Shown piece by piece: positions 26,375 to 27,261 of a stretch of DNA of 27,261 bases. Every line of letters starts with the position of its first letter. Position 1 is the first letter of the stretch. The notes under the pieces are model-generated. The model did no database searches. It had not been told where the DNA came from and saw only the letters and a list, made by a program, of their open reading frames with translations. Origin of the DNA: Mariprofundus sp. (GTDB lineage: Bacteria; Pseudomonadota; Zetaproteobacteria; Mariprofundales; Mariprofundaceae). The stretch lies in the NCBI GenBank assembly GCA_030951065.1, contig JAUZQH010000028.1, positions 1 through 27,261 of the forward strand. The letters are read 5' to 3'. Both the position numbers and the translations under genes were made by a program.

Positions 26375-27194
26375 TGTGATTGTGTTTGATATTGAAACGG
26401 TGGTTGATGCTGATGCTGCGCGGCGTGTGTTGCGTTTGCCCGATGCGGACGATGTCGAAGCGCGTGATGCCTTGGCTGTTTATTTCCTGCAAAAGACGGA
26501 TGGACGCAATGATTTTCCACGCCAGCCCTTTCATCAAGTGGTGGCGATTTCTTATGGTCACTTGATTCGCGAGCCGGGCGAGGAGGGCTATGAACTGCTC
26601 ATGCGTCGTTTGGCGACAGGTGGTGATTCAGGCAGTTCCGAAAAAGAGATATTGCAAGGATTTTTCCATTTGATTGAAACGCGCGTGCCGCAGCTGGTCA
26701 GTTTTAATGGCCGTGGTTTTGATGTGCCGGTATTGAAATACCGTGCCATGGCGCATGCGTTGGCTTGCCCGCGCTGGTTTCATCAAGGCGATAAATGGAA
26801 TAACTACGATACCCGTTATTCATCCGAATACCATTGTGATTTATTGGAGGTGTTGTCTGACTTCGGCGCATCGGCACGTTGCTCGATGGATGAAGTGGCG
26901 GCATTGTTAAATGTGCCCGGCAAGTTGGACACGGCTGGAGATAATGTGCGTGCGCTGTATGAAAGCGGTCAAACTGATGCCATACGTCATTATTGTGAAA
27001 CCGATGTGTTGACCACGATGTTAATTTTTTTACGTCATCAACTGTTCAGCGGAAGCGTTTCTGCCGGTGCTTATGCCCGCGCAATGCTTGGTTTATACAA
27101 TTATATTGAAGCAGAGTCCGAGATGCGGCCTCATCTGCTCGAATATATTCAAGCTTGGGATCAAAGTTATAGCGTGCCAGACACTGGAACGTAA
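26361..27194 (+). CDS. Predicted 3'-5' exonuclease related to the PolB exonuclease domain
   Basis: The 277-residue protein is a DEDD-type nuclease of the group related to the DNA polymerase B proofreading domain. Motif Exo I is VFDIET (Asp/Glu), Exo II is LVSFNGRGFDVPVLKYR (Asp in a conserved NGxxFD setting), and Exo III is HYCETDVLTT, with Tyr four residues before the Asp. It lacks polymerase domains, so a stand-alone role in DNA or RNA trimming is inferred. GAGGGG (26351-26356) precedes ATG 26361, with ATG 26364 as an equal alternative. The start lies inside murJ, so it is translationally coupled. It shares the TTG-rich codon use of murJ. The remaining 67 bp of the window hold nothing I can assign. 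Confidence 0.9.
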   Translation: MMRRDVIVFDIETVVDADAARRVLRLPDADDVEARDALAVYFLQKTDGRNDFPRQPFHQVVAISYGHLIREPGEEGYELLMRRLATGGDSGSSEKEILQGFFHLIETRVPQLVSFNGRGFDVPVLKYRAMAHALACPRWFHQGDKWNNYDTRYSSEYHCDLLEVLSDFGASARCSMDEVAALLNVPGKLDTAGDNVRALYESGQTDAIRHYCETDVLTTMLIFLRHQLFSGSVSAGAYARAMLGLYNYIEAESEMRPHLLEYIQAWDQSYSVPDTGT

Positions 27195-27261
27195 ATTTAT
27201 CTTGATTGCATCAGTGAGAGTTGTCTATATCCAGATAAGACTGAGTGGTTTTTCGATGAAG

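Overview
The window is an ordinary chromosomal housekeeping segment of a Gram-negative bacterium, almost certainly a proteobacterium. The evidence is a heptose bisphosphate phosphatase (LPS core), the rpsU-yqeY-dnaG-rpoD macromolecular synthesis cluster, the zapA-6S RNA-fau arrangement and the pth-ychF pair. A soluble pyrophosphatase next to a membrane pyrophosphatase would fit a marine lineage such as the Zetaproteobacteria, but the genus is a guess. I did not find a defence island, prophage, CRISPR array, secretion system or biosynthetic cluster. The interest lies in small elements and in genes that have lost family-defining residues.

Layout. 1-4889 (+): 3' part of pth, an inverted-repeat element, ychF, ppa, a terminator, hppA and a DUF4389 membrane protein gene. 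4886-5054: a short non-autonomous transposable element inserted in the CTAG that forms the stop codons of two convergent genes. 5051-7278 (-): a trxB-gmhB-plsC-like operon, transcribed in that order. 7279-7729: a gene-poor stretch with hairpins, upstream of recQ (7730-9895, +). 10029-15016 (-): a gene string read as degenerate M50-like membrane protein, ClC-CBS chloride transporter, UvrD/PcrA helicase and ArsC/YfgD-like reductase. 15145-16287 (+): an MFS permease.

16413-16581 (-): tRNA-Arg(CCG) and a decayed tandem copy of it. 16702-17652 (-): a small conserved-looking protein gene and a lone cyclic-nucleotide-binding-fold gene; between them are an extended -10 motif and a near-perfect terminator on the + strand, which suggests a small RNA. 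17797-19963 (+): a coiled-coil gene, zapA, 6S RNA, fau and the ymdB-type phosphodiesterase gene. 20054-24664 (-): rpsU, yqeY, dnaG and rpoD, converging on ymdB at two hairpins. 24770-27194 (+): murJ and a PolB-like 3'-5' exonuclease gene, with leucine codon use visibly different from the rest.

How the genes fit together. Ribosome and translation maintenance (pth, ychF, rpsU, tRNA-Arg), replication and transcription initiation (dnaG, rpoD, 6S RNA as the sigma70-holoenzyme regulator), helicases and a putative nuclease (recQ, uvrD, PolB-like exonuclease), envelope construction (plsC-like, gmhB, murJ, zapA), pyrophosphate energetics (ppa, hppA) and thiol redox (trxB, arsC-like). All calls were made by reading the sequence. 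No database search, folding calculation or alignment program was run.
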